DNA of 64,000 bases. Origin: Streptomyces europaeiscabiei. Its GTDB lineage: Bacteria; Actinomycetota; Actinomycetes; Streptomycetales; Streptomycetaceae. Where the stretch lies: positions 3,538,001 to 3,602,000 of the forward strand of contig NZ_CP107841.1 of NCBI RefSeq assembly GCF_036346855.1, given 5' to 3'. The first letter of the stretch is position 1; every line of letters starts with the position of its first letter. Below, piece after piece: positions 52,865-63,530 of this stretch. Under the pieces are notes generated by a model, which was given only the letters and a program-made list of their open reading frames with translations, was not told where the DNA came from and did not search any database. Both the position numbers and the translations under genes were made by a program.

Positions 52865-54028
52865 CTACCGCTTGCGCCCGGAGGCCCTCGCGGACTTGGC
52901 AGACTTACCTGCCCGGGAGGCCTTGGGGCGGCGCACCACAGCGGACAGATCCGGTGCGGAGGCGTGCGGTGCGGAGAACTCCCTGTTGATCTCGACCTGA
53001 CGGCGGATGCGCTCGGGCAGGTCCCGCATGGCCAGCAGACGGTCGCACGCCCGCAGGGCCGCGTCGTGGTCACCCACCCAGTGGGCGGCGATGGAGAACT
53101 CGAACAGCAGCCCCCACCGGTAGACCCAGGGCTTGGTGAAGAGCAGGTCGTCCGGTGCGGGCCTGTCGACGACATCGACGAGAAGGGCGTGTGCCGTGTG
53201 GTGGCGGCGCCGGAGACGGAGGCGGGAGGCCAACTCGTAGCAGGCTTCGAGCCTTGCGGGACGGGCCTCCCAGGCCCGGGAGAACGTGTCCATGGCTCCC
53301 GGCCAGTCCTCCTCCTTCTCCGCTCTGAGCATCCCGGCTTCGAGCAACGAGCAATAGACCTCCTCGCCCCAGCCGCCCATCGCCGCGCGCCGCTCGTACA
53401 GCGCGATCGCCTCCCGCGCGTGGCCGAGGTCGCGTTCGGTGTTGGCCAGGTAGAAGACGGTGCGGGGGTTGGCCGGGTCGCGTTCGAGTTCGCGCCTGAG
53501 CAGACGGGCGTCGCGCTCGAACTTGTCGTCGCGGCAGCCGCCGTCGGCGTGGTCCTCGATGACGATCGCGTCCAGGTTCTCCTGGACATCGGGGGCGTCG
53601 GTGCACGGGTACTCGTGGGTCACACCCTCGTAGCGCCAGAGCCGGTCCCCCCGCATCAGATGCTTGAAACGGTGCTGGGTGCCCGGGTAGTCGTAACGCA
53701 GCATGTACGAGGTGGCCGTCAGCCGGGGCAGCGGCGCGTCCTGACGCATGACGTGGTCGGCGTCGATGGTGAGCAGGAAGTCGGCCTTGCCCCTGGCATG
53801 TTGGATGTTCCGCGTCCGGTTGTGCCCGAAGTCGACCCAGGTGTCCTGGTGCAGCTCTCCCGGGATGCCGTCCAGCGCCTTGCGGATCAGGTCCTGCGTA
53901 CCGTCCGTGGAGCCGGTGTCGGAGATGACCCAGGTGTCGATCAGGGGGCGGACCGAGGCGAGGCAGCGCTCGATCACCCGCGCCTCGTTCTTGACGATCA
54001 TGCAGAGACAGATGGTCTGCGACTTCAC
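52865..54028 (-). CDS. Family 2 glycosyltransferase with TPR-like helical tail
   Basis: 387 residues from GTG 54028. The GT-A domain opens with LCMIVKNEARVIERCLASV and VISDTGSTDGTQDLI, and the DxD metal motif is in TIDADHVM (about residue 90). Residues about 165-350 are helical repeats of TPR type (ERDPANPRTVFYLANTERDLGHAREAIALYERR). The tail is Lys/Arg/Ser-rich. Related cytosolic glycosyltransferases of this build act on proteins or small acceptors. The gene is divergent from a Thr-rich secreted collagen-like protein, which is a plausible acceptor (inference). No membrane segment. Confidence 0.87.
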   Translation of the reverse strand: MKSQTICLCMIVKNEARVIERCLASVRPLIDTWVISDTGSTDGTQDLIRKALDGIPGELHQDTWVDFGHNRTRNIQHARGKADFLLTIDADHVMRQDAPLPRLTATSYMLRYDYPGTQHRFKHLMRGDRLWRYEGVTHEYPCTDAPDVQENLDAIVIEDHADGGCRDDKFERDARLLRRELERDPANPRTVFYLANTERDLGHAREAIALYERRAAMGGWGEEVYCSLLEAGMLRAEKEEDWPGAMDTFSRAWEARPARLEACYELASRLRLRRRHHTAHALLVDVVDRPAPDDLLFTKPWVYRWGLLFEFSIAAHWVGDHDAALRACDRLLAMRDLPERIRRQVEINREFSAPHASAPDLSAVVRRPKASRAGKSAKSARASGRKR

Positions 54029-54164
54029 GGCCTCACCGGTCCCGGAGAAGTTGGAACGCCGCCGGAAGGGCCGCGTGACATACCTCCTTCTATCTCACAA
54101 ATAGTTGCCAATGACCTTGAATTAGCCCACCCGTGACACCCGCTTAGGCCGACTTGATGATCTA

Positions 54165-55851
<1,687 letters not shown>

Positions 55852-55864
55852 CACCTGAAGAATA

Positions 55865-55905
55865 GGGGTGCCCGGAGAACGGCCGACCGGCCCTCCGGAC
55901 ACCCC
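55865..55905 (+). terminator. Terminator of the collagen-like gene
   Basis: GGGGTG-CCGGAG (55865-55877) pairs with CTCCGG-CACCCC (55893-55905), 14 bases after the stop. No T-run. Confidence 0.8.
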
Positions 55906-55959
55906 TCACGACCCAAGTCCTTCATGCCACGACCGTTCCACGCTCATGGCCGTGGACGG

Positions 55960-56069
55960 TCAGTGGCTGTGCTGCCCACTCCCCACCGGCTGCTTGACCG
56001 ACAGCGGCAGCAGCTTCTTGCCCGTAGGCCCGATCTGGATCTGGGTGTCCATCTGGGGACACACCCCGG
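55960..56069 (-). pseudogene. Remnant of the 3' end of the TIGR03960 radical SAM gene
   Basis: On the complement this stretch translates as a GVCPQMDT.. segment, then GKKLLPLSVK, a short tail and HSH before a stop at 55960. It matches the last 35 residues of the intact radical SAM protein at 58574 (GVCPQFDT.., GKKLLPLSVK, HGHGH stop) in the same orientation. Sequence upstream of GVC shows no further similarity and no start codon. It is therefore a truncated duplicate of the gene end, 2.6 kb away, and a scar of rearrangement. Confidence 0.82.
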
Positions 56070-56137
56070 GATACGACCACGAGCGCAGCCGCAGAGGAAG
56101 GCTGAAGCCTTCAAGAGCAGGACAACAGATGGTCGTT

Positions 56138-56728
56138 CTACTCGGGACACCACCAACCGCTTCCAGCGTGCCAGTCCTTCACCCAGCCCGCGAAGCCTTG
56201 TTCCGGCTGCCCAGAGAGAGAACCGGTGTAAGGCGTGGCGCAGCCGTCACGGAGCCACCACACGCGCCCACGCTGCGGCCCGGCCACCACCAACGTCCAG
56301 TACTCACCTACTCCGTCGGCCCCCAGCAGCACTGAACCGTCCTGGTACGTCCGGTGCAGCAGGGACGAGTGGAGCACGTGATCGTAGTAGTCGTACTCCC
56401 ACTGCCATTCCTCCTCCAGGGGGAAGGGCCGGCCGGGCACGCGTTCGGCAGTACCGTCGAACGGCTCCGGGCTCATCCAGCAGTCCGCCTCCCAGGACAC
56501 CCAGCTGATCGGCTTCTGTCCCAGGGGCAACAAACCACCCCCATCAGGCGGACCTTCGTTCATCCCGTTCGCGACCTCGGCCACGAAGGTGCGATACGGC
56601 TCCGGCAACACCACGCCGTGCCTGCTCTCCCAAGTCCCGAGCGCTTCCCAGCCAAGAGGACGACGGCGACACTCCGCCGGAAAGGCTTCACGCAGCAGGC
56701 CCATCACGCCCGAGATCGCGTCATCCAT
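56138..56728 (-). CDS. SMI1/KNR4 (SUKH) family protein
   Basis: 196 residues from ATG 56728 (MDDAISGVMG); a GTG at 56854 would add a poor N-terminus. The SUKH pattern is visible: LGWEALGTWESRHGVVLPEPYRTFVAEVANGMNEG, followed by a GLLPLG turn, then alternating strands with many Trp and Tyr. SUKH proteins often serve as immunity proteins in contact-dependent toxin systems, but no toxin gene is adjacent. It may be an orphan. Codon use is slightly less GC-biased than in neighbours, consistent with an acquired gene. Confidence 0.83.
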   Translation of the reverse strand: MDDAISGVMGLLREAFPAECRRRPLGWEALGTWESRHGVVLPEPYRTFVAEVANGMNEGPPDGGGLLPLGQKPISWVSWEADCWMSPEPFDGTAERVPGRPFPLEEEWQWEYDYYDHVLHSSLLHRTYQDGSVLLGADGVGEYWTLVVAGPQRGRVWWLRDGCATPYTGSLSGQPEQGFAGWVKDWHAGSGWWCPE

Positions 56729-56926
56729 GCGCCAACAGTTACCACTAGGCACCGACACTCCGCCCCTGCCGTCCGGCGGACAACTGGTCAGCCGACAACC
56801 CAGGCCCTGAACGCCATAGCCGTCAGATCCGCTCCCCCTCGTGACAGCGGCCACCAGAATTTCCCCACGTACGGCCAGTTAGTGCGGTTTCGCAAGGTGG
56901 TCGAAAGGCGTGGCCCGTGCGGGATA

Positions 56927-56938
56927 TTCGCTAGCGAA
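56927..56938. promoter_or_regulatory. Palindrome TTCGCTAGCGAA upstream of the isomerase-like gene
   Basis: A 12-bp perfect palindrome 28 bases upstream of the start at 56967, in the promoter position and therefore a candidate operator. The regulator is unknown. Confidence 0.4.
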
Positions 56939-56966
56939 GCGGTCGCCCGATTGGCAGGTTTGAGCC

Positions 56967-57824
56967 ATGGATGCCCAGCTCAATGCCGTGCCGAGCCATC
57001 CCTGGCTAGGTGCTCCGATCGATGCCCGCCCCCTGTTTGCCCCGGAGCAGGCCGCGCTGATGACCACGCTTCACGGCCTGGCGCCCGACGACTGGGGCAA
57101 GAAGGCGCTGCCGGGCTGGACCGTGAGAGATCTCGCCGCCCACGTCCTGGGCGACTTCTACGGCAGGCTTGCCCGGGACCGCGACGGTCACCAGGAAGGC
57201 CCCACCTTCGCACCGGGCGAAACTCTGCAGGCGTTCATCCACCGCATCAACCAGGAATGGGTCGACGCCCAGCGCCGGGTGAGCCCGGCCGCTCTCACCG
57301 ACACCCTCGACCTGCTCGGCGGTCAGGTCGTCCGGTTCTTCGAGGCCACCGACCCCGACGCCCCGTCCCTGGGAGTGTCGTGGGCCGGCGTCGACCCGGC
57401 GCCGATGTGGCTGGACAGCGCCCGCGACTTCACCGAGTTCTGGACCCATCGTCAGCAGATTCGCCACGCCATCGGCCGGGGCACCGATTCCGATCCGCGC
57501 CTGCTGTCCGTGGTCCTGGACACCTTCATGCGAGCCCTGCCCCACACCCTGCGTGGGGTCACCGTGCCGGTCGGCACTCAGGTCCAGGTGCGGATCAACG
57601 GCCCGGCCGGTGGCACCTGGACGGCGACAGCCACCGGGGACGTCTGGTCGCTCGCCGAGCCGGCCCCCGAACGCCCCGCTGCGCTCATAGGACTGGACTC
57701 GGAGACGGCATGGCGCCTGTGCACCCGCGGCATCCAGCCGGACACTGCTCTGGCCCGCGCCCGTATCGATGGCGACCGCGAACTGGCCGAAGCGGCCTGC
57801 CAGATCGTGTCAATCGTCTACTGA
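56967..57824 (+). CDS. Mycothiol-dependent maleylpyruvate-isomerase-like protein (DinB-related)
   Basis: 285 residues. The N-terminal DinB-like four-helix domain has LAPDDWGKKALPGWTVRDLAAHVLGDFYG, carrying the first His ligand, and later DFTEFWTHRQQIRHAIG with the other metal-binding His. That is the MDMPI_N signature. The C-terminal domain (about 190-285) has RINGPAGGTWTATATGDVW, an SCP2-like fold. Family members use mycothiol as cofactor in isomerase or transferase reactions, and substrates are mostly unknown. It is a single plus-strand gene among minus-strand neighbours. Confidence 0.88.
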   Translation: MDAQLNAVPSHPWLGAPIDARPLFAPEQAALMTTLHGLAPDDWGKKALPGWTVRDLAAHVLGDFYGRLARDRDGHQEGPTFAPGETLQAFIHRINQEWVDAQRRVSPAALTDTLDLLGGQVVRFFEATDPDAPSLGVSWAGVDPAPMWLDSARDFTEFWTHRQQIRHAIGRGTDSDPRLLSVVLDTFMRALPHTLRGVTVPVGTQVQVRINGPAGGTWTATATGDVWSLAEPAPERPAALIGLDSETAWRLCTRGIQPDTALARARIDGDRELAEAACQIVSIVY

Positions 57825-57970
57825 CGCCAATGGATCGATATGCCGAGGTGGACACGCCACCGACGGCCATCACACCCAGTGACATCGGTGGCCAGTCGTC
57901 TCCCCAGTAACTGGCCGCCACTGGGGAATCTGAACTGGCCGCTGACACCCTCGGAGTAGAGTTGCGGGCA

Positions 57971-57993
57971 GGCTCCAGGAGGCGGCAACGGCG
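57971..57993 (+). repeat. Short direct repeat, copy A
   Basis: CTCCAGGAGGCGGCAACGGC, matching CTCCAAGAGGCGGCAACGGC at about 58425 apart from one base. The two copies flank the small membrane protein gene at 58025. Confidence 0.55.
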
Positions 57994-58024
57994 AGTGCAC
58001 CAGACCACGACGCGCACTCTGGCC

Positions 58025-58351
58025 TCAGGGCGTGATGTAGTCCCCCCAGCCAAACGTCGCCACGTACGCGCGTCGCACGGCATTCCAACCGCGCCAATCG
58101 CGCAGATGAACGACCAACAACGCCGCGGAGTACCAGGCGCCGAAGCAGCCCGCGACTGCCCATGCCCATCCGAGGCTTCCGAGAGTGGCGACGACCACCA
58201 CCGCAATGGCGGTCGCCGCCAAGCCGATGTGAGCGCCCCGCACATCCACACTCATGGCGCGGCGCACCGACCGTCGGTCCGCAGCGGCATCCCGCGCGGG
58301 CCGATGCTCTGCAGCCGCACCATCACCGTCGAAGTCAGGCCCGCCCGCCAC
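58025..58351 (-). CDS. Small membrane protein, two helices
   Basis: Up to 108 residues. ATG 58255 (MSVDVRGAHI, 76 residues) may be the real start, since the first 32 residues are Asp/Arg-rich and unlike a domain. Two hydrophobic helices (IGLAATAIAVVVVATLG and WAWAVAGCFGAWYSAALLVVHL) precede a basic cytosolic end with RAYVATFGWGDYITP. No family is recognised. It lies in the accessory segment downstream of the 61-residue gene. Confidence 0.6.
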   Translation of the reverse strand: MAGGPDFDGDGAAAEHRPARDAAADRRSVRRAMSVDVRGAHIGLAATAIAVVVVATLGSLGWAWAVAGCFGAWYSAALLVVHLRDWRGWNAVRRAYVATFGWGDYITP

Positions 58352-58386
58352 GGGCGCCTCCGAAGCCCTCAGTCACCGGCACCGCC

Positions 58387-58572
58387 TCAGACCCACTCCA
58401 CCTCGGATCGGACCCGCGCAGAGCCTCCAAGAGGCGGCAACGGCGTCCTGGGGACATCCCGTGAGGCTTGCTGCCGCCCACCGCGAGCGCCCAGCCCGCG
58501 AAGTACGACAGCAGCCTCCTCCTCCGTCACGTCCGCCAGCGCATCCGCGATCCGCCGCAGCGCCTCACTCAC
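58387..58572 (-). CDS. Small helical protein coupled to the radical SAM gene
   Basis: 61 residues from GTG 58572, one base past the radical SAM stop (58574). The first half is a convincing amphipathic helix pair (SEALRRIADALADVTEEEAAVVLRGL); the rest is basic and low complexity. Position suggests translational coupling, but the ribosome site is weak. The 3' part includes a short sequence repeated at 57971. Function unknown. Confidence 0.5.
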   Translation of the reverse strand: MSEALRRIADALADVTEEEAAVVLRGLGARGGRQQASRDVPRTPLPPLGGSARVRSEVEWV

Positions 58573-58573
58573 C

Positions 58574-60532
58574 TCAGTGCCCGTGCCCGTGGCCGCTGGT
58601 CGCAGCGTCCTTCTTGACCGACAGCGGCAGCAGCTTCTTGCCGCTCTCGCTCAGTTGTGGCCATGTGTCGAACTGGGGACACACACCACAGTCGAAGCAC
58701 GGGGTCCAGCGGCAGTCCTCGACCTCGGTCTCGTCGAGGGAGTCCTGCCAGTCCTCCCAGAGCCAGTCCTTGTCGAGGCCGGAGTCCAGGTGGTCCCAGG
58801 GGAGGACCTCCTCGTAGGTGCGCTCGCGGGTGGTGTACCAGTCGACGTCGACACCGAAGGCGGGGAGGGTCTTGCCCGCGCAGGCCATCCAGCGGTCGTA
58901 GGAGAAGTGCTCGCGCCAGCCGTCGAAGCGGCCGCCGTCCTCGTAGACCGCGCGGATGACGGCACCGATGCGACGGTCACCGCGTGACAGCAGGCCCTCG
59001 ACGATGCCCGGCTTGCCGTCGTGGTAGCGGAAGCCGATGGAACGGCCGTACTTCTTGTCGCCGCGGATCTTGTCGCGGAGCTTTCCGAGCCGCGCGTCCG
59101 TCTCCTCGGCGGAGAGCTGCGGCGCCCACTGGAACGGCGTGTGCGGCTTGGGGACGAACCCGCCGATCGACACGGTGCAGCGGATGTCGTTCTGGCCGGA
59201 GACCTTGCGGCCCTCGGCGATCACCTTCATCGCCATGTCGGCGATCTGGAGGACGTCCTCGTCGGTCTCCGTCGGCAGGCCGCACATGAAGTACAGCTTC
59301 ACCTGGCGCCAGCCGTTGCCGTACGCGGTGGAGACGGTGCGGATCAGGTCGTCCTCGGAGACCATCTTGTTGATGACCTTGCGCATGCGCTCGGAGCCGC
59401 CCTCGGGCGCGAAGGTCAGACCCGAGCGCCGGCCGTTCCTCGTCAGCTCGTTCGCCAGGTCGACGTTGAAGGCGTCGACGCGGGTGGAGGGGAGGGACAG
59501 ACCGATCTTGTCCTCCTCGTACCGGTCCGCGAGACCCTTGGCGATGTCACCGATCTCGCTGTGGTCGGCGGAGGAGAGGGAGAGCAGGCCCACCTCCTCG
59601 AAGCCGGTCGCCTTCAGGCCCTTCTCGACCATGTCACCGATGCCGGTGATGGAACGCTCACGGACCGGGCGGGTGATCATGCCCGCCTGGCAGAAGCGGC
59701 AGCCGCGGGTGCAGCCGCGGAAGATCTCCACCGACATCCGCTCGTGTACCGTCTCGGCGAGCGGCACCAGGGGCTGCTTGGGGTACGGCCACTCGTCCAG
59801 GTCCATGACCGTGTGCTTGGACACCCGCCACGGGACACCCGACCTGTTCGGTACGACGCGGCCGATGCGGCCGTCCGCGAGGTACTCGACGTCGTAGAAC
59901 GCCGGGACGTAGACCGAGCCGGTCTTCGCGAGGCGGAACAGGACCTCCTCGCGGCCGCCGGGCCGGCCCTCCGCCTTCCAGGCGCGGACGATGTCGGTCA
60001 TGTCGAGCACGGCCTGCTCGCCGTCGCCGATGATCGCCGCGTCGATGAAGTCGGCGATCGGCTCGGGGTTGAAGGCCGCGTGGCCGCCGGCCAGCACGAT
60101 CGGGTCGTCGACCGTGCGGTCCTTGGACTCCAGGGGGATCCCGGCCAGGTCCAGCGCGGTCAGCATGTTGGTGTAGCCCAGCTCCGTGGAGAAGGACAGA
60201 CCGAACACGTCGAAGGCCTTCACCGGGCGGTGGCTGTCGACGGTGAACTGCGGGACGCCGTGCTCCCGCATCAGCGCCTCCAGGTCCGGCCACACGCTGT
60301 ACGTGCGCTCGGCCAGCACGCCCTCGCGCTCGTTGAGCACCTCGTAGAGAATCATGACGCCCTGGTTGGGCAGACCGACCTCGTACGCGTCCGGGTACAT
60401 GAGCGCCCAGCGGACGTCGCTGGACTCCCAGGGCTTGACGGTGGAGTTGAGCTCACCGCCCACGTACTGGATCGGCTTCTGCACGTGCGGCAGCAGGGCC
60501 TCGAGCTGTGGGAAGACCGACTCGACAGACAT
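58574..60532 (-). CDS. TIGR03960-type B12-binding-like radical SAM protein
   Basis: 652 residues from ATG 60532 (MSVESVFPQL). The N-terminal Rossmann-like B12-binding-type region contains ALMYPDAYEVGLPNQGVMILYE and VDDPIVLAGGHAAFNPEPIADFIDA. The radical SAM motif CTRGCRFC is at about residue 265-272, and FAPEGGSERMRKVINK follows. A Cys-rich C-terminus (CRWTPCFDCGVCPQ) may hold a second cluster. The family pairs with TIGR03936 proteins, which are fused to it in some bacteria. It is linked by context to RNase E/G, but the reaction is unknown. A truncated copy of its 3' end is at 55960. Confidence 0.92.
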   Translation of the reverse strand: MSVESVFPQLEALLPHVQKPIQYVGGELNSTVKPWESSDVRWALMYPDAYEVGLPNQGVMILYEVLNEREGVLAERTYSVWPDLEALMREHGVPQFTVDSHRPVKAFDVFGLSFSTELGYTNMLTALDLAGIPLESKDRTVDDPIVLAGGHAAFNPEPIADFIDAAIIGDGEQAVLDMTDIVRAWKAEGRPGGREEVLFRLAKTGSVYVPAFYDVEYLADGRIGRVVPNRSGVPWRVSKHTVMDLDEWPYPKQPLVPLAETVHERMSVEIFRGCTRGCRFCQAGMITRPVRERSITGIGDMVEKGLKATGFEEVGLLSLSSADHSEIGDIAKGLADRYEEDKIGLSLPSTRVDAFNVDLANELTRNGRRSGLTFAPEGGSERMRKVINKMVSEDDLIRTVSTAYGNGWRQVKLYFMCGLPTETDEDVLQIADMAMKVIAEGRKVSGQNDIRCTVSIGGFVPKPHTPFQWAPQLSAEETDARLGKLRDKIRGDKKYGRSIGFRYHDGKPGIVEGLLSRGDRRIGAVIRAVYEDGGRFDGWREHFSYDRWMACAGKTLPAFGVDVDWYTTRERTYEEVLPWDHLDSGLDKDWLWEDWQDSLDETEVEDCRWTPCFDCGVCPQFDTWPQLSESGKKLLPLSVKKDAATSGHGHGH

Positions 60533-60704
60533 CGCGGGGGTTACCTTCGTGAGCTGACAGGGGTGACCATCTAGCGTAACGCCCCCGGAGACACCCCTCG
60601 CACGCCCGGTCGCCGGCAGATCGCCGCGCGCCCCACCGTCACCGCCCCCGGCTGTCCGGCCGTCGTTGCCGGACGCCCGACCTTCGGCGCCGACCGCCCG
60701 GCCC

Positions 60705-62243
60705 TCAGAAGTGCGTGTCGCCGCTGATCTTCGCCCATGTCTCCGGCAGTGCCGCCTCCGCCAGCTCCGCCCGCCGTTCCTCCCTGCCGTACAGCAGCCC
60801 GTACGTGAAGGCGCTCTCCCCCGGCGCCGCATGGGCCTGGTGGGCGAGGTCACGCAGGGCCTCTCGGGCCATCACGCTGTCCTGGTGGTCACCGAGGAGG
60901 GTCTGCAGGGACTTCATGTCCTTGACGAGCGCCTTGGCAGGCTTGCCCAGCAGAGGACGCGCCGCCTCGGCCGCGTACCGGGTGCGCTTGGTCTTCTTGC
61001 GGGCCTCGTGCATGGCAAGGTCGCGGTCGGCGCCGGGCGGCTGCGCCAGAGCCTCCTCGACCAGGGCGGCCACCTTGTCGAAGTCCTTCTTGACCACCTT
61101 GGTGATCACCTTCTCGGGGTCGCCCTCGGCGGCCTTGAGCAGTGGCGGGTCCTTGACCACGGCGTCGATGGACTTGAGCAGATCCAGATACCGCTGCCCG
61201 TCCAGCGCCTCGATCAGCTCGCTCCGGGGGCCGGTACCGCCGTCCCGCTCCGCCCAGGTGCGCAGCCGCGCCCGGACCGGGCCCGTCACCAGGCTCTCGG
61301 GAAGGCCGTCGAGCGCCGCGGTGAGCCGTTCCGTCAGGACCTCCTGGTCACGGTCGACGCCCAGCTCCCCCGCCAGCCACTTCAGCTCCTCACTGATCGG
61401 GTCCGTGACGGTCCGGTCCAGCACCTTCCCGAACGACTTGAAGGTGCTGCGCAGTCGGCGCGTGGCGACCCGCATGCTGTGGACGGAGTCGAAGACGTCC
61501 CTGCGGACGGCGGGATCGAGCTCGATGATCGCGTCGCGCTGGACGCGGACGTAGGCGAGTACATGATCACCGGGGGTGACGGGCTCACCGGGCACCTCCG
61601 CCTCGTCCCGCTTCCTGTCCTTCTTCCTGCTCTTCCTGCTCTTCCTGGGTGCCGTCTCCTGCAGTGCCCTGGCCATTTTCGACGGCGAATCCGACGGCCG
61701 TACGCCTGCCTTGCGCAGCTTCTTGTCGACCTTGTCGAGGAAGGCCGGGTCGCCGTCGTCGGCGAGTTCCACCTCGATCTCGGACCACTGGGCGGTCCTG
61801 CCGTCCTCGGTGAGCCGCTCGGCGACCACGGCGTCCACGCTGACCTCGGCGAGGAGCGCGCCGTCCGCGTCGAGCAGTTCACTGACATCGCGACTGGAGA
61901 GAAGGCGGACCAGCGGGACCAGGTCCGCCCCCCTGACCCGGGAACGCACGAGCCCCACGAGTTCGTCGGGCAGCGCGTCGGACAGCGGGGCCCGGATCTC
62001 GTCGCGGACCCCCGAGGAGACCGGGAGCTTCAGATGCCAGCCCGCGTCACTGCCTCCCGTGCGACGGCGCAGGGTGATGGAGGCGGCGGCGAGGCGTTCG
62101 TCGGGGGTGTCGTAGTAGACGGCGTCCAGCTCCGCCACACCCTTGTCGATGACGGTCGCGACCCCGGCAACACCGGTGAGGTCCGGCAGGCCGCTCTCGT
62201 CGGACTCGTACTTCCGCTCGATCTCGCGCTTGGTGTCCGCCAT
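60705..62243 (-). CDS. CYTH and CHAD domain protein
   Basis: 512 residues. CYTH domain about 1-200 with the tunnel signature EIERKY at residues 7-12 and alternating charged strands (YYDTPDERLAAASITLRRR). A basic linker follows (about 205-225, KSRKSRKKDRKRDE). The CHAD helical domain at about 232-500 has conserved His/Arg faces (VHSMRVATRRLRSTFKSF, HEARKKTKRTRYAAE). CYTH enzymes hydrolyse triphosphates and CHAD domains bind polyphosphate, so a role in polyphosphate metabolism is likely. It is between the radical SAM gene and rodA on the same strand. Confidence 0.92.
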   Translation of the reverse strand: MADTKREIERKYESDESGLPDLTGVAGVATVIDKGVAELDAVYYDTPDERLAAASITLRRRTGGSDAGWHLKLPVSSGVRDEIRAPLSDALPDELVGLVRSRVRGADLVPLVRLLSSRDVSELLDADGALLAEVSVDAVVAERLTEDGRTAQWSEIEVELADDGDPAFLDKVDKKLRKAGVRPSDSPSKMARALQETAPRKSRKSRKKDRKRDEAEVPGEPVTPGDHVLAYVRVQRDAIIELDPAVRRDVFDSVHSMRVATRRLRSTFKSFGKVLDRTVTDPISEELKWLAGELGVDRDQEVLTERLTAALDGLPESLVTGPVRARLRTWAERDGGTGPRSELIEALDGQRYLDLLKSIDAVVKDPPLLKAAEGDPEKVITKVVKKDFDKVAALVEEALAQPPGADRDLAMHEARKKTKRTRYAAEAARPLLGKPAKALVKDMKSLQTLLGDHQDSVMAREALRDLAHQAHAAPGESAFTYGLLYGREERRAELAEAALPETWAKISGDTHF

Positions 62244-62333
62244 GAAATGAATCTAGTCCTACTTCGGGCAAAGGGGCAGACCACCGCGCCCCTCAGAGGA
62301 GCGTGGAAGCCTGCCCCGGAGCAGCGCGGAGCC

Positions 62334-63530
62334 CTACGCCGACATCGGGCGTTCCACTCGAATGGACTGCAGCAGCCCCACCGCCACCCAGACCGCGAAC
62401 ATCGACGACCCGCCGTACGACACGAACGGCAGTGGCAGTCCCGCCACCGGCATGATGCCGAGGGTCATTCCGATGTTCTCGAAGGCCTGGAACGCGAACC
62501 AGGCGATGATGCCGCCGGCGACGATCGTGCCGTACAGCTCGGTGGTCTCGCGGGCGATCCGGCACGCCCGCCACAGGACGACCCCGAGCAGCAGGATGAT
62601 CAGCCCCGCGCCCACGAACCCCAGCTCCTCCCCCGCCACCGTGAAGACGAAGTCGGTCTGCTGCTCGGGCACGAACTGTCCGGTGGTCTGCGAGCCCTTG
62701 AACAGCCCGGTGCCGAGGAGTCCGCCGGAGCCGATGGCGATGCGGGCCTGGTTGGTGTTGTAGCCGACGCCGGCCGGGTCGAGCTCGGGGTTGGCGAAGG
62801 CCGCGAAGCGGTTGATCTGGTACTCGTCGAGCACCCCGAGCTGCCAGACGGCGATCGCGCCCATCGCGCCCGTGCCGATGAGGCCGAGGACCCATCGGTT
62901 GGACGCGCCGGAGGTGAGCAGGACGCCCAGCACGATGACCACCATGACCATGACCGAGCCGAGGTCGGGCATGAGCAGGACGATCAGTATCGGCACGGCA
63001 GCGAGGCCGAGGGCCTGGACGACCGTGCGGTGGTCGGGGTGGGGCTTGTCGCCCGCGTCCACCCGGGCCGCCAGCAGCATCGCCATGCCCAGGATGATCG
63101 TGATCTTCACGAACTCGGAGGGCTGGAGCGAGAAGCCGCCGCCGATGACGATCCACGCGTGGGCGCCGTTGATCGTCGCGCCCAGCGGGGTCAGCACCAG
63201 CAGGATCAGCAGGACCGAGATGCCGTACAGGATCGGTACGGCCGTGCGCAGGGTGCGGTGACCGAGCCAGACCGTGCCGATCATGAGAGCGAAGCCGATG
63301 CCGGTGTTGAGCAGGTGCCGGAAGAGGAAGTAGTACGGGTCGCCCTGGTTGAGCTCCGTGCGGTTGCGGGTCGCCGAATAGACGAGGGCTGCGCCGATCA
63401 GGGAGAGCGTGATGGCCGAGAACAGTATCGGCCAGTCGAGCCGACGGGCGAGCGAGTCACGGGCGAACAGCCGGGTCCAGCCGGAGCGCTCGGGCCCGTA
63501 CCCGGAGACGGAGAAGCTGTTGCCGGTCAT
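62334..63530 (-). CDS. rodA: SEDS-family peptidoglycan glycosyltransferase RodA
   Basis: 398 residues from ATG 63530, overlapping the pbp2 stop (ATGA). About ten membrane helices. SEDS motifs are GFSLQPSEFVKITIILGMAMLLA, LMPDLGSVMVMV, and near the end VSYGGSSMFAVWVAVGLLQSI. RodA polymerises lipid II glycan strands together with a class B PBP. The gene corresponds in position to the FtsW/RodA-like sfr gene of the Streptomyces mre cluster, needed for spore wall synthesis. mreB/C/D would be expected beyond the right edge. Confidence 0.94.
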   Translation of the reverse strand: MTGNSFSVSGYGPERSGWTRLFARDSLARRLDWPILFSAITLSLIGAALVYSATRNRTELNQGDPYYFLFRHLLNTGIGFALMIGTVWLGHRTLRTAVPILYGISVLLILLVLTPLGATINGAHAWIVIGGGFSLQPSEFVKITIILGMAMLLAARVDAGDKPHPDHRTVVQALGLAAVPILIVLLMPDLGSVMVMVVIVLGVLLTSGASNRWVLGLIGTGAMGAIAVWQLGVLDEYQINRFAAFANPELDPAGVGYNTNQARIAIGSGGLLGTGLFKGSQTTGQFVPEQQTDFVFTVAGEELGFVGAGLIILLLGVVLWRACRIARETTELYGTIVAGGIIAWFAFQAFENIGMTLGIMPVAGLPLPFVSYGGSSMFAVWVAVGLLQSIRVERPMSA

